64,000 nt of DNA from Blattamonas nauphoetae (taxonomy: Eukaryota > Preaxostyla > Oxymonadida), in assembly GCA_033064195.1 (NCBI GenBank), contig JARBJD010000081.1, forward strand, positions 124,001 through 188,000, read 5' to 3'. Both the position numbers and the translations under genes were made by a program. Position 1 is the first letter of the stretch; each line of letters starts with the position of its first letter. Of this stretch, positions 61,306 to 64,000 are shown piece by piece. The notes under the pieces were generated by a model. That model was not told the DNA's origin. It worked only from the letters and a program-made list of their open reading frames with translations, and did not search any database.

Positions 61306-64000
61306 TATTTTCAAAAGAGATGCACCCAAATTGTGAAAGAGGAAGATATCTGAAGAAATGATGACGAAATTCAAAAAGACAAAATGAATAGCATATGAAA
61401 ATGGTGTGAAATCGCGTTTCGCCAATCTGGTTGACGGTGAGTAGAAAAAAGAGATTCTCTTTTGAAAACGTTGAGTGAAGTGATTGGGATCGAGTTGAGT
61501 GAGAGGTGAGCTCGAAGAGTTGGTGTGGGATGAAGAGTATGCCACTCGGTTGAACTCTGTTGAGTGGCATGCCTGTTTGTGGACGAGAGAGTCACTAATC
61601 GTTTGGGGTGATGGATTGGGCAGTGTGAAGTGAGTAGCGACCCAATTGTGTGTGTGAGTGGGGTGATGGTTTAACCTTCTTCTCTCAGTGTGAGGACAGA
61701 CGTGTCTTGTGACGTGAAGATGAGACTCACACTGTTTGTGTAGGAGTGAGTGACTCTCGATCCAGTGAAAGGGTGTGTGTGGATGGTGACGTGAATCTTG
61801 AGATACATGAACGTTGTGTTGTGCAGATGTGAATCGGCTCATCGATGGATGGCCGCAGTGTGTGAGTGACGTGAAGTTGGATCCAGTGTGGGTGTTGTAG
61901 TGTTGTTGTGTGTTCCACGCTAATTCGAGCAGATTCGGAGTATCATCCTGTTTGAACGAGATCGACGCCAGACACGATTCGAGCGAGTCCAGCTTTGGTC
62001 GGTACTTCCCGTTCAGCGAGAGACACTCAGCGATCAGTGTGGACAGGTCGTCGCTCTCCACAAGCTCCATTTTAGGCAGACATCCTGTTCGCAGCTGCCT
62101 CGACGCGTTCACCGCATCTAATTCCCCGAAGGGCACAAGACCAGTCTCTATTTCATACAAGACGAGGCCAAGACTAAAAACTGCCGCTTGGTCTGGTCTC
62201 ACGTCTTTCTTCTCTTCCCCCCGCTCCACAACTGTCTCCGGTGCTCGCCACCGCATCAGCTCAACGCCCTCCCGCTGCATGAATGGCGAACTCTGCGTGA
62301 GATCCGAGTCTGGCGCAGGCTGAACCTGTGCGATCAGCTGCCCTTGAACGAGAGGAACAGCGGGTAGGTCAGGATTGGAGTTGATGTCGAGATAGACCTG
62401 CCCTTCCTTGTCGAACAGAACAACGTGCGACGAGAAGCGGGTGAACAAGTCGAGGGCTGAGTTGACGTTGTGCAGTTTCATCAGCGCCCGCACGATCTGC
62501 TGAGCGGTCGTTCCTTTCGAGATCGGCTGCTTCTGATTCGAGTGGAGGCGGTTGTAGAGCGTGTCTCGTTTGTCGATCTGGGTAACTTGCACGCCTTGTT
62601 CTGCCTTGACGACTTCAACACTTGCGAAGGATTGTGGATCGGGGTGGAGAGATGGGTGAGCTTGTTGCGTAAGCTTTGGATCAGTATCGTCTTCTTTGTC
62701 GAGTGGAGCGTGGGATGGGACAGCGTTGACGAGAGAGGTGGCAGGGTAAAGCAGATCATCATTCAGTACTTCAATCTTCTCATCCTGCACGTCGTTCAGC
62801 TCTTCCTTATCTTTCTTTTCTGTTGTCTTCTTCTGGCGACGGCGACGGCAGAGCACGATGAAGAGCACGAGGATGAAGAGGAGCGCAAGGATGGCACACG
62901 CAACTGGGATTACCCATTTCATTGCTTGCTTCACCAGCGATTTTCGCTCGTCCGACAGACTCTGCTTCACAAGAAACGAGGACGACCGCTGCTCGTCTCC
63001 GGTCACGATCCTTCCTTTCCATTCGGCGCTCGCGTTGAGCTTCGAGGTCACTTCGGTGGGAGAAAGGGAGAGGATCACTTCCGCTTCGGTGAATGAAGTC
63101 ACTGTGGACGGAGTGAGTGGTTTCAGGAAGGACGACAGGTGGTCTGACTCTTTCGAACTGTCGTAAATCTCGATTTGGAGACCACAGGGAATCAGAAGGC
63201 CAGCGACGAGTGTAATTGTCAGTGTTTTGTTCTTCGCCTGTTTGCTGCTCGATTTCTCGGCGTTGAATGCGGGTTGGAAGAATGGCGATGTGACTTTCTC
63301 TTCTTTCAAACGAATCCCACAATTCTCTCCCGAAATCCACAGCGAAGTGTTGTTCACTCCATCCCCTCCACTCAGATCCACAAATGTCACGTTCCCATCT
63401 TTGCATCGAATGTTCCGATGGACAGACGGGAACTCCGAGCTGCCAGCTGAATTGATGTTGAATGCCGACGCTTCCACAAACACACTGCTCCCATCCACAT
63501 TCAGTGCACCCTGCCCAAGCTTCGTGAACGTCGATCCGCGGATGGTGGTTGGTGTGGAGTTGATGCTGATGAGGCCGGACGACCATGAGCAGAGAGTGTT
63601 CTCGTTGAGATGTGAGGATGCATCGGATTCACCTCTGAATGAGCACGATTGGAGAGTGAATGAGTCACTGCTGTCAATTTGGATGAGTTCGGTTGATGGG
63701 AGTTCGGATGCGGTGAGGTTGGTCAGAGTGCACGATGCGACCCCCGAGAACACAAACGGAGTGGATGTGACGGCGATGTTGTGCAGTTCAAAGTTGACAA
63801 GTGAGAATGTCCCTCCTTTCATCGACACCAGAGTTCTAACTGTTTTGCCCTCTGTCGTGTTCAATTTGTCCAACACAACACTCTCAAAAGTGAGGTGAGA
63901 ATCTTGACAGCGGATGAATGGAAGGGCAGCGGCTGTGCTGGTCAGAAGGCGTGCGTTTTTCAGGTGAAAGTGTCCATCCAGCACTTCCAAGGTCGATCTG
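61201..64000 (-). CDS. Second beta-helix/pseudokinase membrane protein, 5' part beyond the window
   Basis: The frame is open from the right edge. The visible part starts in a Ser/Thr-rich beta-helix ectodomain (FELHNIAVTSTPFVFSG, STFTKLGQGALNVDG). It continues through Ig-like sequence and a transmembrane helix (WVIPVACAILALLFILVLFI) with RRRRQKK behind it, then KRDTLYNRLH. It ends in a partial kinase-like C lobe: RWRAPETVVE, FSLGLVLYEIETGLVPFGELDAVNASRQL, LIAECLSLNGKYRPKLDSL. The same KRDTL-NRLH and SRQL/QRQL blocks occur in the protein at 33011-37735, so they are paralogues; catalytic motifs are missing here too. The frame does not stop after the kinase-like domain but runs on for about 240 residues rich in His, Ser and Thr and into the transposon end at 61305. 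The original stop may have been displaced by that insertion, or an intron may be missed. Confidence 0.75.
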   Translation of the reverse strand, partial: RSTLEVLDGHFHLKNARLLTSTAAALPFIRCQDSHLTFESVVLDKLNTTEGKTVRTLVSMKGGTFSLVNFELHNIAVTSTPFVFSGVASCTLTNLTASELPSTELIQIDSSDSFTLQSCSFRGESDASSHLNENTLCSWSSGLISINSTPTTIRGSTFTKLGQGALNVDGSSVFVEASAFNINSAGSSEFPSVHRNIRCKDGNVTFVDLSGGDGVNNTSLWISGENCGIRLKEEKVTSPFFQPAFNAEKSSSKQAKNKTLTITLVAGLLIPCGLQIEIYDSSKESDHLSSFLKPLTPSTVTSFTEAEVILSLSPTEVTSKLNASAEWKGRIVTGDEQRSSSFLVKQSLSDERKSLVKQAMKWVIPVACAILALLFILVLFIVLCRRRRQKKTTEKKDKEELNDVQDEKIEVLNDDLLYPATSLVNAVPSHAPLDKEDDTDPKLTQQAHPSLHPDPQSFASVEVVKAEQGVQVTQIDKRDTLYNRLHSNQKQPISKGTTAQQIVRALMKLHNVNSALDLFTRFSSHVVLFDKEGQVYLDINSNPDLPAVPLVQGQLIAQVQPAPDSDLTQSSPFMQREGVELMRWRAPETVVERGEEKKDVRPDQAAVFSLGLVLYEIETGLVPFGELDAVNASRQLRTGCLPKMELVESDDLSTLIAECLSLNGKYRPKLDSLESCLASISFKQDDTPNLLELAWNTQQHYNTHTGSNFTSLTHCGHPSMSRFTSAQHNVHVSQDSRHHPHTPFHWIESHSLLHKQCESHLHVTRHVCPHTERRRLNHHPTHTHNWVATHFTLPNPSPQTISDSLVHKQACHSTEFNRVAYSSSHTNSSSSPLTQLDPNHFTQRFQKRISFFYSPSTRLAKRDFTPFSYAIHFVFLNFVIISSDIFLFHNLGASLLKIQWGRQNCNADRSVLFPFCLHFTIFIHMIVSENKR

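Noticed and set aside
1-64000. CRISPR arrays, bacterial operons or ribosomal RNA
   Set aside because: No spacer-repeat arrays, Shine-Dalgarno-led gene strings or rRNA-like stretches were seen; the window is eukaryotic.

Overview
The window looks like nuclear DNA of a flagellated anaerobic protist, most likely an oxymonad (Preaxostyla) close to Blattamonas. The evidence is: intron-bearing eukaryotic housekeeping genes with GT-AG introns of 29-134 nt; a kinesin-9 that points to a flagellum; large receptor-like proteins with a beta-helix ectodomain and a degenerate kinase; a kinase joined to an SPRY-like domain; and ARM/HEAT-like proteins of a type I associate with Blattamonas. TAA, TAG and TGA all end recognisable proteins, so the code looks standard. 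The genus is an inference; the eukaryotic assignment is firm.

Layout. 1-5.7 kb is repeat-rich: a minus-strand relic that may be Polinton-like, a ~346 bp tandem duplication, tRNA-like repeats and decayed Tc1/mariner transposases. 6.4-24.5 kb is a dense gene island: a membrane-anchored cathepsin C-like protease, proteasome ATPase Rpt1, kinesin-9, UDP-glucose pyrophosphorylase, a type I DnaJ with a CaaX end (minus strand), a cyclin-like protein, V-ATPase subunit a, a coiled-coil protein, and a kinase-SPRY protein with an in-frame TGA. 24.5-27.6 kb has no supported gene but holds a 353 bp MITE and a second inverted-repeat element. 27.6-37.7 kb holds an ABCC-type transporter and, convergent to it, a 1574-residue pseudokinase receptor. 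A second receptor of this type runs off the right edge.

38-61 kb is the unusual part. It holds four large proteins of unknown function and at least five insertions. Gene P1 (about 38.5-41.9 kb) is split by a 1633 bp pogo-like transposon. P2 (42.3-45.6 kb, minus) and P3 (51.8-59.6 kb, plus) are paralogues of about 1040 residues with the same five-exon structure. P2 carries one extra base, and P3 is split by a 4555 bp composite insertion of unknown class. Between them lie an ARM-like gene (P4), a 3385 bp Tc1-like transposon with ~0.92 kb nearly identical terminal inverted repeats and an intact transposase, and a second MITE abutting it. A further TA-flanked element (60.0-61.3 kb) ends inside the reading frame of the right-hand receptor.

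The housekeeping genes serve separate cell functions (proteolysis, folding, transport, motility, sugar-nucleotide synthesis) and show no operon logic. The 38-61 kb block is best read as a tolerant region where lineage-specific gene families and DNA transposons accumulate.
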